From Desulfuromonas sp. TF (GTDB taxonomy: Bacteria; Desulfobacterota; Desulfuromonadia; Desulfuromonadales; ATBO01), in NCBI RefSeq assembly GCF_000472285.1, contig NZ_KI421426.1, forward strand, positions 185,369 to 249,368: a stretch of DNA of 64,000 nt, in the 5' to 3' direction. The number at the start of each line of letters is the position of its first letter. Positions within the stretch are counted from its first letter, which is position 1. Shown in pieces: positions 38,269 to 48,529 of the stretch. The translations under genes and the position numbers were made by a program. Under the pieces are notes generated by a model, which was not told the DNA's origin, did not search any database, and worked only from the letters and a program-made list of their open reading frames with translations.

Positions 38269-39146
38269 ACGGAATCAACGAGCTGATGAGTTCCCTGAAC
38301 ATCTTCGAGCGGATGCTGGCCTTCGTCCTGATCGCCCCGCTGGCGGGAGGAGTCCTGGCCGGGATCGACCGCAAGTTGAGCGCGCGCCTTCAGGGGAGGT
38401 ACGGTCCGCCGGTGCTGCAGCCGTTCTTCGACGTCTTCAAGCTGTTTCGCAAGGAGCGGATCATCGTCAACAAGTTCCAGGACTTCACCATCGTCCTCTT
38501 TCTGCTCTTCACCGTCTTCTCGGGGGCCCTCTTCTTTTCCGGCGCCGACCTCCTGCTGACCGTCTTCAGCCTGGCCCTGGCCGGAACCTTCTTCATCCTG
38601 GGCGGCTTCTGCGTCGGCTCCCCCTTCAGCCACCTGGGGGCGCAACGGGAGATCCTCCAGATGGTCGCCTACGAGCCGATGGTCATTCTCATGGCGGTCG
38701 GCATGTACCAGGCGACCGGAAGCTTCAAGGTGGCGGAGATCACAAACTTTCAGGCGCCGCTGGTGCTCTGGCTCCCAGGGGTCTTTGCGGGCTTCCTGTA
38801 CATTCTGACCATCAAGTTCCGCAAATCCCCCTTCGACCTTTCCATGTCTCATCACGCCCACCAGGAGATCGTCCGCGGGATCACCACCGAATTTTCCGGG
38901 CCGGCGCTGGTCCTCATCGAAATCAGCCACTGGTATGAAACCGTGCTGCTGCTCGGCATCGTCTACCTTTTCTTCGCCTTCAACCCCTGGCTCGCCTTCG
39001 CCGTGGCGGCGGCGGCCTTTTTGTTCGAGATCCTGATCGACATGTGCTACGCGCGCTTCAAGTGGCAGCTGACTTTCTTCAGTTCGTGGCTGTTCACGGC
39101 CGTGGCCGGGGTATCCAACATCCTCGTGCTCAGCCTGATGCGGTAA
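38265..39146 (+). CDS. echB: Ech-type hydrogenase subunit B (NuoH-like)
   Basis: 293 residues with eight hydrophobic segments, the NuoH-like anchor of the complex. ARLQGRYGPPVLQPFFDVFKLF near residue 42 and ILTIKFRKSPFDLSMSHHAHQEIV near 180-200 are the conserved cytoplasmic loops that meet the peripheral arm; the second contains the E/D-S-HH pattern of Ech and Hyc rather than the NuoH one. ATG overlaps the echA stop. Confidence 0.9.
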   Translation: MNGINELMSSLNIFERMLAFVLIAPLAGGVLAGIDRKLSARLQGRYGPPVLQPFFDVFKLFRKERIIVNKFQDFTIVLFLLFTVFSGALFFSGADLLLTVFSLALAGTFFILGGFCVGSPFSHLGAQREILQMVAYEPMVILMAVGMYQATGSFKVAEITNFQAPLVLWLPGVFAGFLYILTIKFRKSPFDLSMSHHAHQEIVRGITTEFSGPALVLIEISHWYETVLLLGIVYLFFAFNPWLAFAVAAAAFLFEILIDMCYARFKWQLTFFSSWLFTAVAGVSNILVLSLMR

Positions 39147-39163
39147 AGACGGGAGCAACGGAT

Positions 39164-39604
39164 ATGGGATGGTTCAAGCGTTCACCGTGGGTGCTTCACT
39201 ACAACGCGACCAGCTGCAACGGCTGCGACATCGAGCTGATCGCCAGCCTGACCCCGCTCTACGACCTGGAGCGGTTCGGCATCATCAACACCGGCAACCC
39301 GAAGCATGCCGACATCCTGGCCGTCACCGGATCGGTTAACGGGAACAGCGGCAAAGTGGTGCGCAACCTCTACGACCAGATGCCGAACCCGAAGGCCGTG
39401 ATAGCCGTCGGGATCTGCGCCACCTCCGGGTGTGTGTTCCAGGACTGCTACAACGTGCAGGGGGGGGTCGACAAAGTCCTGCCGGTGGATGTCTACGTCC
39501 CGGGGTGCGCCGCCCGGCCGGAATCGATCATCGACGGCGTGCTCCAGGCCTGCGAGATATTGGAGGAGAAATATGCGCAGCGGAAGCGGGTGGCGAAATC
39601 ATGA
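39164..39604 (+). CDS. echC: Ech-type hydrogenase small subunit C (NuoB-like)
   Basis: 146 residues from ATG 39164 (GGGAGCAACGG upstream). It carries the proximal [4Fe-4S] cluster next to the Ni-Fe site: Cys18 and Cys21 in SCNGCDIE, Cys85 in VGICATSGC and Cys115 in VPGCAARPE match the NuoB/EchC ligand set. Electrons from the ferredoxin-like subunit pass through this cluster. Confidence 0.93.
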   Translation: MGWFKRSPWVLHYNATSCNGCDIELIASLTPLYDLERFGIINTGNPKHADILAVTGSVNGNSGKVVRNLYDQMPNPKAVIAVGICATSGCVFQDCYNVQGGVDKVLPVDVYVPGCAARPESIIDGVLQACEILEEKYAQRKRVAKS

Positions 39605-39655
39605 GTGGCTTTACAGAGGATGGACGGGGAATGGGATAAATGCGGAAAACCGTAT

Positions 39656-39742
39656 CACGCGGATAACTTCGGATAAAAATCTGATTCAGGATCGAATCGC
39701 TTGATCCGCCATTATCCGAATTTATCAGATTTTATCCGCGTG
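39656..39742. repeat. Inverted repeat between echC and echD
   Basis: CACGCGGATAA and TTATCCGCGTG bound an 87-base segment with further partial symmetry (CGGATAAAAATCTGAT and ATCAGATTTTATCCG). It has the look of an intergenic palindromic element that has entered the operon; the gap between echC and echD is 223 bases, unusually long for this complex. Confidence 0.7.
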
Positions 39743-39827
39743 CCATTGGTGTTGTGGTTCTTCTCTGTTTGGCACCCGCTAGTCACTTCAGATAACGTCG
39801 GTGCACAACAGAAACAAGGAATTGAGG

Positions 39828-40277
39828 ATGACTGAACTCCAGGAAATCATCCCGATAGACAAATCCGACCTCGTCGGTCTCGTGGCCGAGATGTTCGCCG
39901 AGGGGTATCGGCTGGTGCAGATCGGCTGCTCGACCTTGGCGGACGGCTACGAGCTCACCTGGTCCTTCGACCGGGACTATCGCTTCCGCAGCCTGCGGAT
40001 CACCGCGGCGCCGGAGGAGGAGGTGCCGAGCATCAGCGTTATCTACCCGAATGCCTTCCTGTACGAAAACGAAATCCATGACCTGTTCGGCGTGGTCATC
40101 ACCCACATCGCCGTCGATTACCGGGGCTCCCTCTACCGGACGGCGATCGGCAAGCCCTTCAGTGTCGACAATGTCAAGCTGCCGGAGCCTCCGAAGCGGA
40201 AGGCTCCGGTATCCGGGGAAAAGCCGGAAACAGGATTGATTGGCGGTTCACACAAACAACAAGGAGAGAACGAATGA
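39828..40277 (+). CDS. echD: Ech-type hydrogenase subunit D (NuoC-like)
   Basis: 149 residues from ATG 39828 (GAATTGAGG upstream). It belongs to the NuoC/30 kDa family: ITHIAVDYRG and the segment NAFLYENEIHDLFGV are the family's most conserved part (the E-R/N-E..D-F-G motif). The subunit braces the large and small subunits. Its 5' 42 bases and last 100 bases are repeated around mipA2 (41171 and 42077). Its TGA overlaps the start of mipA1. Confidence 0.88.
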   Translation: MTELQEIIPIDKSDLVGLVAEMFAEGYRLVQIGCSTLADGYELTWSFDRDYRFRSLRITAAPEEEVPSISVIYPNAFLYENEIHDLFGVVITHIAVDYRGSLYRTAIGKPFSVDNVKLPEPPKRKAPVSGEKPETGLIGGSHKQQGENE

Positions 40278-41089
40278 AAAAGCAAATCCCGTATTCGTGC
40301 AAAGTCGCAGTCTTTTTCTCGGCACTGTTCCTGCTGGCCGGGGGGCCGGCGATGGCTCGTGACATTGATGTTACGGCGGCCGAAGGGGTCGGTCTGAAGC
40401 AAACCGTTCTTGGCCTGGGCGTGGCGGCTATCCCGGATTACGAAGGTTCCGACGAATATGAGGCTGCCCCTCTCCTCCAAGTCCGGTTCAACTGGACCAA
40501 CAACATGTACTTCAGTCTTCTCGGCAATACCGCCAGGGCCAACCTGATCCCGAGCGACTCATGGCATTTCGGTCCTCTTCTGCGCTACCGGGCCGAGAGA
40601 GACGACGTCGAAAACGATCGGGTGGACCGCTTGGAAGATGTCGACGCGGCCGTCGAAGCGGGGGCGTTCCTTTCCTACAACCTTCCGAACTGGGTTTTTT
40701 CGATTTCCGCCGCCCAGGACGTCGCCGACGCTCACGACGGCTATGTTGTCGATCTGGGAGCCGGATACCGCCACAAGCTTCAGGATCGGACCATGTTGAC
40801 CCTTTTCGTCCAGACCACCTACGCCAGTGAAGACTACATGGATACGTATTTTGGAATCGATACGGCTGATGCGGCCCGAAGCGGCCTCAATACCTTCGAG
40901 GCGGACTCGGAGTGGAAGGATGTCGGCGTGGGCGTCCTGGTGCAGCATAATTTTTCCCCCAACTGGGGTCTGCTGGGAGCGGCCAAGTACACCAAGCTCC
41001 TCGGCGATGCTTCAGACAGCCCGATCGTCGATGAGGAGGGAGAAGAAAATCAGGGACTGATCGGCTTTATCCTGAATTACCGGTTCTGA
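40274..41089 (+). CDS. MipA/OmpV family outer-membrane protein, copy 1
   Basis: 271 residues with a signal peptide (cleavage near GGPAMARDIDV), then a beta-barrel in the MipA/OmpV style: short amphipathic strands, VPDYEGSDEY-like opening, GPLLRYR in the middle and a C-terminal aromatic residue (ILNYRF). MipA proteins scaffold peptidoglycan enzymes in E. coli; other members are porin-like. ATGA overlap puts it directly behind echD. It is about 75% identical to copy 2. Confidence 0.85.
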   Translation: MKKQIPYSCKVAVFFSALFLLAGGPAMARDIDVTAAEGVGLKQTVLGLGVAAIPDYEGSDEYEAAPLLQVRFNWTNNMYFSLLGNTARANLIPSDSWHFGPLLRYRAERDDVENDRVDRLEDVDAAVEAGAFLSYNLPNWVFSISAAQDVADAHDGYVVDLGAGYRHKLQDRTMLTLFVQTTYASEDYMDTYFGIDTADAARSGLNTFEADSEWKDVGVGVLVQHNFSPNWGLLGAAKYTKLLGDASDSPIVDEEGEENQGLIGFILNYRF

Positions 41090-41170
41090 GCCGACTCCGC
41101 TCCGCCGGAGTCAGAGGAGTACACCGCAAGGGCGGGTGGCGGGAGACACAAATCCACTGAGGGATAGACC

Positions 41171-41212
41171 ATGACTGAACCCCAGGAAATCATTCCCATC
41201 GACAAATCCGAC
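41171..41212 (+). pseudogene. 5' fragment of echD (14 codons)
   Basis: The first 42 bases of echD recur here with four mismatches (MTEPQEIIPIDKSD against MTELQEIIPIDKSD in the true gene). The frame then leaves the echD sequence and runs, still open, into mipA2. A counterpart 3' fragment follows mipA2. Confidence 0.85.
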
Positions 41213-41254
41213 GGGAGAAAAGGCGGAAACCGCCCATCAGAAAGGAGAAGAGGC

Positions 41255-42076
41255 ATGAAAAACAAAGGATTGCATTTCCACAAAGTTGTCGGGATTGCTT
41301 TCATTTCGGCCATGTTCCTGCTAGCCGCAGGACCGGCAATGGCTGGGGACATCGATGTAACGGCAGCGGAATCGATCAGTACCGAACAGACCGTCCTCGG
41401 TCTGGGCCTGGCTGTTGTCCCGGATTACGAGGGATCCGACGATTACACGGCGGCCCCTCTCCTCCAGGCACGCGTCAACTGGAGCAACAACATGTATTTC
41501 TCGCTTCTCGGCAATACCGCGAGGTTCAACTTGATCCCGAGCCAATCCTGGACTTTCGGTCCCCTTCTGCGCTACCGCGCCGAGAGAGACGACGTCGAAA
41601 ACGATCGCGTGGACCGCTTGGAAGATGTCGACGCGGCCGTCGAACTGGGTGCGTTCTTTTCTTACAACCTGCCGAGCTGGATCTTCACGATTACAGCCGC
41701 CCAGGATGTCGCCGACGCCCACGACGGTTATGTTGTCGACTTGGGGGCCGGATACCGCCTCCCCTTGCAGAAACAAACGATGCTGACCTTTTTTGCCCTG
41801 ACAACTTACGCCAGCGAAGACTACATGGACACCTATTTTGGAGTCGATCCGGCCGATTCCGCACGCAGCGGCCTCAATACCTTCGATGCCGATTCGGAGT
41901 GGAAGGATGTCGGTGCAGGTATTCTGGTGAATCATCGCTTTAAATCCAACTGGGGCATGATAGGGGCGGTCAAATACACCAAGCTGCTCGGCGATGCCTC
42001 GGATAGCCCCATTGTCGACGACGAAGGGGAAGATAACCAGTGGCTGTATGGCGTGATCGTGAACTACCGGTTCTAG
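41255..42076 (+). CDS. MipA/OmpV family outer-membrane protein, copy 2
   Basis: 273 residues from ATG 41255, which has AAAGGAG upstream and a signal peptide (cleavage near AGPAMAGDIDV); the frame is open to 41171 only because an echD fragment is fused to it. The barrel matches copy 1 closely (RAERDDVENDRVDRLEDV is identical) but differs at scattered places, so the two copies are separate, functional-looking genes. It ends in a canonical C-terminal phenylalanine (VNYRF). It is enclosed by echD pieces on both sides. Confidence 0.85.
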   Translation: MKNKGLHFHKVVGIAFISAMFLLAAGPAMAGDIDVTAAESISTEQTVLGLGLAVVPDYEGSDDYTAAPLLQARVNWSNNMYFSLLGNTARFNLIPSQSWTFGPLLRYRAERDDVENDRVDRLEDVDAAVELGAFFSYNLPSWIFTITAAQDVADAHDGYVVDLGAGYRLPLQKQTMLTFFALTTYASEDYMDTYFGVDPADSARSGLNTFDADSEWKDVGAGILVNHRFKSNWGMIGAVKYTKLLGDASDSPIVDDEGEDNQWLYGVIVNYRF

Positions 42077-42179
42077 GGACCCTTTACCGGACAGCGATAG
42101 GCACGCCCTTCAGTATCGGCAATGTGAAGCTGCCGGCACTGCCGAAGCCGAAGGCGCCGGCAGCCGGGGACAGCCGGCG
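42077..42179 (+). pseudogene. 3' fragment of echD
   Basis: Starting right after the mipA2 stop, about 100 bases match the end of echD: TLYRTAIGTPFSIGNVKLP here against SLYRTAIGKPFSVDNVKLP in the gene, then PKPKAPAAG against PKRKAPVSG. It has no start and continues to a stop at 42246 through unrelated sequence. With the 5' fragment at 41171 it shows that a second echD existed and was split. Confidence 0.85.
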
Positions 42180-42235
42180 GGGCCGGCTGGATCCCCGGAA
42201 AGAACGACGAGCCGGACCGCGTAGGAGTAACGCTT

Positions 42236-43555
42236 ATGTCGCATAGGAGCATCATTCCGCCAGCAATCGATCGAGACCGCCTCGGGGCTGCCCTCGGAAC
42301 GTCCGCTATCGCCTGCCTTTTCTTCCTGCTGTGGACGGCCAGCCTCCTCCCCGGCAGGGCCGCTGCCGCTGAATACGTCAGCACGCCGATGAGACTGCAG
42401 GCGAAGGACCTCCTCCCACCCCCCGTACTCCAGGGGGAGAGCTACCGCATCGACGACAGCGTCTACAACGACGGGATGTTCAACCTGTTCAGCCTTACCA
42501 CCGACTACGGCCCGATGAATGCCGAGAGTGAAACGCTGCTGAACATCCTCCTGGCCGAGTTGACCGCCCTGAATGCGATGCAGCAGATGGAACGGAAGAA
42601 GGTCTTCGGAGAGGCCTTGGTCGAAGGAGTCAAGGCGCCCTTCAAGGGGGCGGCGGCGCTGGTCACCTCGCCAGTCGAGACCAGCAAGAAGATCGCCAAG
42701 GGGACCGGACAGTTCTTCAGCAACATGGGGCGGGCGATGTTCGATGACGATCCCGACCAGGACAACGCCCTCAAGGTCGCGGTCGGCTACGACGTGGCCA
42801 AGCGCAAGTTCGCCTACGAGTTCGACATCAACCCCTACACCACCAACGAGGTGGTGGCTGAACGCCTCGGCGCGATCGCCCGGGCGGCGGTGGCCGGCGG
42901 GGTGACCACGAAGGTTGCGATGGCCGCCGTCGACAGCGATGTGGTCACGGCCATGCGCGTCAGCGGCGCGGCGCAGGGGATGAAACAACTGGTTCGGGAC
43001 AACCCGCCGGGGAAACTCGCGGAAATCAACGGTGAGAAGTTGGCGAAGATTGGCGTTGCCGCCCCCATGGCTACGGCTTTCCTCGACAACTACAACTTCG
43101 ATCCCTATGAAGAGACCTTGCTGGTCGGAGAACTGGATGCCATGCAGGGGGTCAGGGGACGCGAGGCCCTCATCGCCCGGGCCGGCCAGGTCACCTCCCG
43201 CCGGGAAGCGGTCCTGCTCCGGCATCTGGCCCAGATGATGGGCGGCTACCACGCCAACGTCGCCCCGGTTGCCGCCATGGCGAACCTCGGCGGCATCCTC
43301 ACCTTGCAGAAAACGGACGGGGGGCTGGCCATCGTCTTTCCGGCCGACCTGGTCTTCTGGACGCCGGCCCTGGAGGCGAAGATCGCCTCCTTCGAAAAGG
43401 AGGCGGGCGCGGGAGCCGCGCCGGAACTGCTCGTTTCCGGGCGCCTGGACGCTTCGGCGCGCGAGCGGCTGGCCGCCAAGGGGTGGAAGATCACCGAGAA
43501 CGCCAACCCGGTCCTGTTCAAGGAGCCGCAGTCGGCCGCAAAAAAAGAGGGATAA
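42236..43555 (+). CDS. Exported protein of unknown function within the ech operon
   Basis: 439 residues. A hydrophobic segment (about 24-45, ACLFFLLWTASLLPGRAAAAE) is either a long signal peptide or an N-terminal anchor. The rest is largely alpha-helical and contains repeated small-residue stretches (VKAPFKGAAALVTSPVETSKK) and a C-terminal alpha/beta part with DASARERLAAKGWKI. No cofactor motif and no cysteines that could hold a cluster are seen. It lies between mipA2/echD' and echE and I recognise no family. It is preceded by GGAGTAACGC only. Confidence 0.65.
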   Translation: MSHRSIIPPAIDRDRLGAALGTSAIACLFFLLWTASLLPGRAAAAEYVSTPMRLQAKDLLPPPVLQGESYRIDDSVYNDGMFNLFSLTTDYGPMNAESETLLNILLAELTALNAMQQMERKKVFGEALVEGVKAPFKGAAALVTSPVETSKKIAKGTGQFFSNMGRAMFDDDPDQDNALKVAVGYDVAKRKFAYEFDINPYTTNEVVAERLGAIARAAVAGGVTTKVAMAAVDSDVVTAMRVSGAAQGMKQLVRDNPPGKLAEINGEKLAKIGVAAPMATAFLDNYNFDPYEETLLVGELDAMQGVRGREALIARAGQVTSRREAVLLRHLAQMMGGYHANVAPVAAMANLGGILTLQKTDGGLAIVFPADLVFWTPALEAKIASFEKEAGAGAAPELLVSGRLDASARERLAAKGWKITENANPVLFKEPQSAAKKEG

Positions 43556-43559
43556 CAGC

Positions 43560-44639
43560 ATGGCCCGCAAAATCCTCATCCCCTTCGGACCGCAGCATCC
43601 GGTTCTCCCCGAGCCGATTCACTTCGACCTGGTGACGGAGGACGAGAAGGTCATCGACGCCGTCCCCTCGATCAGCTACGTCCACCGAGGGCTGGAGCGG
43701 CTGATCGAGCATCGCGATTTCATCGACTTCGCGCATGTGGCCGACCGGATCTGCGGCCTGTGCAGCTTCATGCACTCCCTGGGGTACTGCCAGGCCGTGG
43801 AGGAGATCATGGGAGTCGAGGTGCCGGAGCGCGCCCTCTACCTGCGCTCCGTCTGGGCGGAGCTGTCCCGGATCCACAGCCATGTCTTCTGGCTGGGGGT
43901 CGCCGCCGACGCCTTCGGCTTCGAGAGCCTGTTCATGCAGGCGCTGAGGTTGAGGGAGCCGGTGCTCAACATCTTCGAAGAGACCACGGGGGCCAGGGTC
44001 ATCCTGGGGGTGTGCAAGGTGGGCGGCGTGCGCCGGGACATCGACGCCGCCAACCTGAAAGGAATCGTCGGCCGGCTGGCCTCCCTGAAGAAGGACCTGG
44101 AAGAACTCAGCCGCGTCTTCATCGACGACTACTCCGTGCGGCACAGGTTGTCGGGGGTCGGCGTCATTTCCCGGGAAGACGCCTACGTGCTCGGCTGCGT
44201 CGGGCCCATGGCCCGGGCGAGCGGCCTGGCCATGGATATGCGGGCCATCGGCTATGCGGCGTACAAATATCTGGAGATGGAACCGGTGGTGGAATCCGCC
44301 GGGGACTGTTATGCCCGGTGCCTGGTGCGTATCCGCGAAATTTTCCAATCGATCGACCTGATCCGGCAGGGGGCGGAAAAAATCCCCGAAGGGCCCATCG
44401 AGGTCAAGGTGACGGGGGCTCCGGACGGTGAATACTACTCCCGGGTCGAGCAGCCCCGGGGGGAGGTGATCCACTACGTCAAGGGAAACGGCTCCAGGAT
44501 GCTCCAGCGGTTCCGGGTGCGCGTCCCCACCTTCAGCAACATTCCGGCGATGATCAAGGTGCTGAAGGGCTCGGAGGTCGCCGACGTGCCGAACATCATC
44601 TTGACCCTGGACCCATGCATCAGCTGCACAGAACGATGA
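43560..44639 (+). CDS. echE: Ech-type [NiFe] hydrogenase large subunit
   Basis: 359 residues. The two nickel-binding pairs are present: RICGLC (Cys65, Cys68) and DPCISC (Cys353, Cys356), which separates a real hydrogenase from the Nuo-type subunit that has lost them. The protein ends three residues after the last ligand (TER), as in group 4 enzymes, so no maturation protease cleavage is needed. It matches the Ech group (GPQHPVLPEPIHF start). It reduces protons with ferredoxin electrons, or the reverse. Confidence 0.95.
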   Translation: MARKILIPFGPQHPVLPEPIHFDLVTEDEKVIDAVPSISYVHRGLERLIEHRDFIDFAHVADRICGLCSFMHSLGYCQAVEEIMGVEVPERALYLRSVWAELSRIHSHVFWLGVAADAFGFESLFMQALRLREPVLNIFEETTGARVILGVCKVGGVRRDIDAANLKGIVGRLASLKKDLEELSRVFIDDYSVRHRLSGVGVISREDAYVLGCVGPMARASGLAMDMRAIGYAAYKYLEMEPVVESAGDCYARCLVRIREIFQSIDLIRQGAEKIPEGPIEVKVTGAPDGEYYSRVEQPRGEVIHYVKGNGSRMLQRFRVRVPTFSNIPAMIKVLKGSEVADVPNIILTLDPCISCTER

Positions 44640-44768
44640 AAAACTACTGCGGGGCCGATCTGCGGCGTTGCCGCTTACTCGGAAGCTCGACGTAGCGCTG
44701 CTACGCCTCGCTCCCTCGCTCGCTTGCGCCTTGCATCTCGGCCTCCTCGCTACGTTTTTCAATCAACT
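44640..44768 (-). repeat. Interspersed repeat family 1, copy C
   Basis: Read on the minus strand it has ATGCAAGGCG, GAGGCGTAG..CTACGTCG and AACGCCGCAGAT in the same order as copies A and B, with divergent ends (GATTGAAAAACG and CGCAGTAGTTTTTCAT). It fills the gap between echE and echF, so the operon has been interrupted by a repeat. Confidence 0.75.
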
Positions 44769-44784
44769 TAGTAGGGACGGGAAA

Positions 44785-45156
44785 ATGAAAATTTTTACGA
44801 TGACAAAAACGGTGGCCAAAAACCTGGCCCAGGGGCCGGCCACCCTCATGTATCCCCAGCGGGAGCGGGCGTATACCCCGATCACCCGGGGGCGAATCGA
44901 AAACGACATCGACCGGTGCATCTTCTGCGGCCTGTGCGCCAGGCGGTGCCCGACCTATGCCATCGTGGTCGGCAAGGAAGACAAGGAATGGCAGATCGAC
45001 CGTCTGCGCTGCTGCACCTGCAACCTGTGCGTCGAGGTCTGTCCTGTCAAGTGCCTCTCGATGGAGAATCACTATGCGCCGTCCGTAATCGCCAGGCAGA
45101 TGGCGATACAGCGGAGAAAACTCACGGTCTCCTCTCCGGAAGAGGGGTCACCTTAA
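44785..45156 (+). CDS. echF: Ech-type hydrogenase ferredoxin-like subunit F
   Basis: 123 residues from ATG 44785 (an upstream start at 44668 would lie in the repeat). Two [4Fe-4S] motifs: CIFCGLCARRCP (Cys45, 48, 51, 55) and CTCNLCVEVCP (Cys76, 79, 82, 86). It is homologous to EchF/NuoI and accepts electrons from soluble ferredoxin. The last ech gene. Confidence 0.93.
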   Translation: MKIFTMTKTVAKNLAQGPATLMYPQRERAYTPITRGRIENDIDRCIFCGLCARRCPTYAIVVGKEDKEWQIDRLRCCTCNLCVEVCPVKCLSMENHYAPSVIARQMAIQRRKLTVSSPEEGSP

Positions 45157-45256
45157 TGCGGAGAAGCGGCGACGGACATTCGCACAAGCCGTCTGATTTC
45201 CGGCTCGGTCTGAGAGCTGATGTCCCAGTTCGCACCAGCAAGGAAGGTAATCCTCC

Positions 45257-47986
<2,730 letters not shown>

Positions 47987-48043
47987 TAAGTGGACCATTT
48001 GGACCACGGGCAGTTCGAGGGAAAACGGCGTCAAGGAGTGACA

Positions 48044-48454
48044 ATGCTGGAGAGAGGGAACATCGACTGGTTGGTGCGCGGGGTTGTACTGCTGGGCGTA
48101 ATCACGCTCTGCGGCTGTGACGGCTTGACGATACAGGACACGTCGAGCCTGCTGATCCCCAGGTTTCAACGGTCTGAGATCTGGGGTTTTGTGGCAGGTT
48201 TTGGAACGACCTTCGCCGCCATGCCCGACTTGATCAAGATGTTCAAGCGGCGTTCAAGCAAGGGTATAAACCCGACGATGGCGGGGATCATGGGTGTTTT
48301 TCAGCTTGTCTGGATCTATTACGGCCTGTTGATTGCCTCGCGCCCGGTGATTGTGTGGAACCTGATCGCCGTGATTATCAACTTCATGGCCGTCGGAGCG
48401 TACTTTCGATTCGCCCGTAGCGAAAGCGAGCACGCAGTGAAAGGGGATGGGTAA
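48044..48454 (+). CDS. SemiSWEET-like sugar transporter with extra N-terminus
   Basis: 136 residues from ATG 48044 (AAGGAG upstream). Residues about 48-130 are a three-helix PQ-loop/SemiSWEET unit (VAGFGTTFAAMPDLIKMFKR, SSKGINPTMAGIMGVFQLV, and a last helix WNLIAVIINFMAVGAYF). SemiSWEETs form dimers that move sugars by facilitated diffusion. The family is usually 85-100 residues; the additional N-terminal stretch (LGVITLCGCDGLT) resembles a lipoprotein signal, which is odd for this fold. It is 57 bases after the glycosidase, so release and import/export of sugar may be linked. Confidence 0.75.
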   Translation: MLERGNIDWLVRGVVLLGVITLCGCDGLTIQDTSSLLIPRFQRSEIWGFVAGFGTTFAAMPDLIKMFKRRSSKGINPTMAGIMGVFQLVWIYYGLLIASRPVIVWNLIAVIINFMAVGAYFRFARSESEHAVKGDG

Positions 48455-48529
48455 AAAAATGATGCGACCTGACTGCTGCAAAGCAGTTGTCGGTCAAGGA
48501 GGCATAATCACAACGAGCCGAGGTGAGTT

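Noticed and set aside
42040..42246. 68-codon frame after mipA2
   Set aside because: It is the 3' remnant of echD read from inside mipA2; it has no own start or ribosome binding site.
36373..45156. Treating the complex as a Nuo/complex I fragment
   Set aside because: The large subunit retains both nickel-binding CxxC pairs (RICGLC and DPCISC) that Nuo proteins lack, and no NADH-module genes are present.
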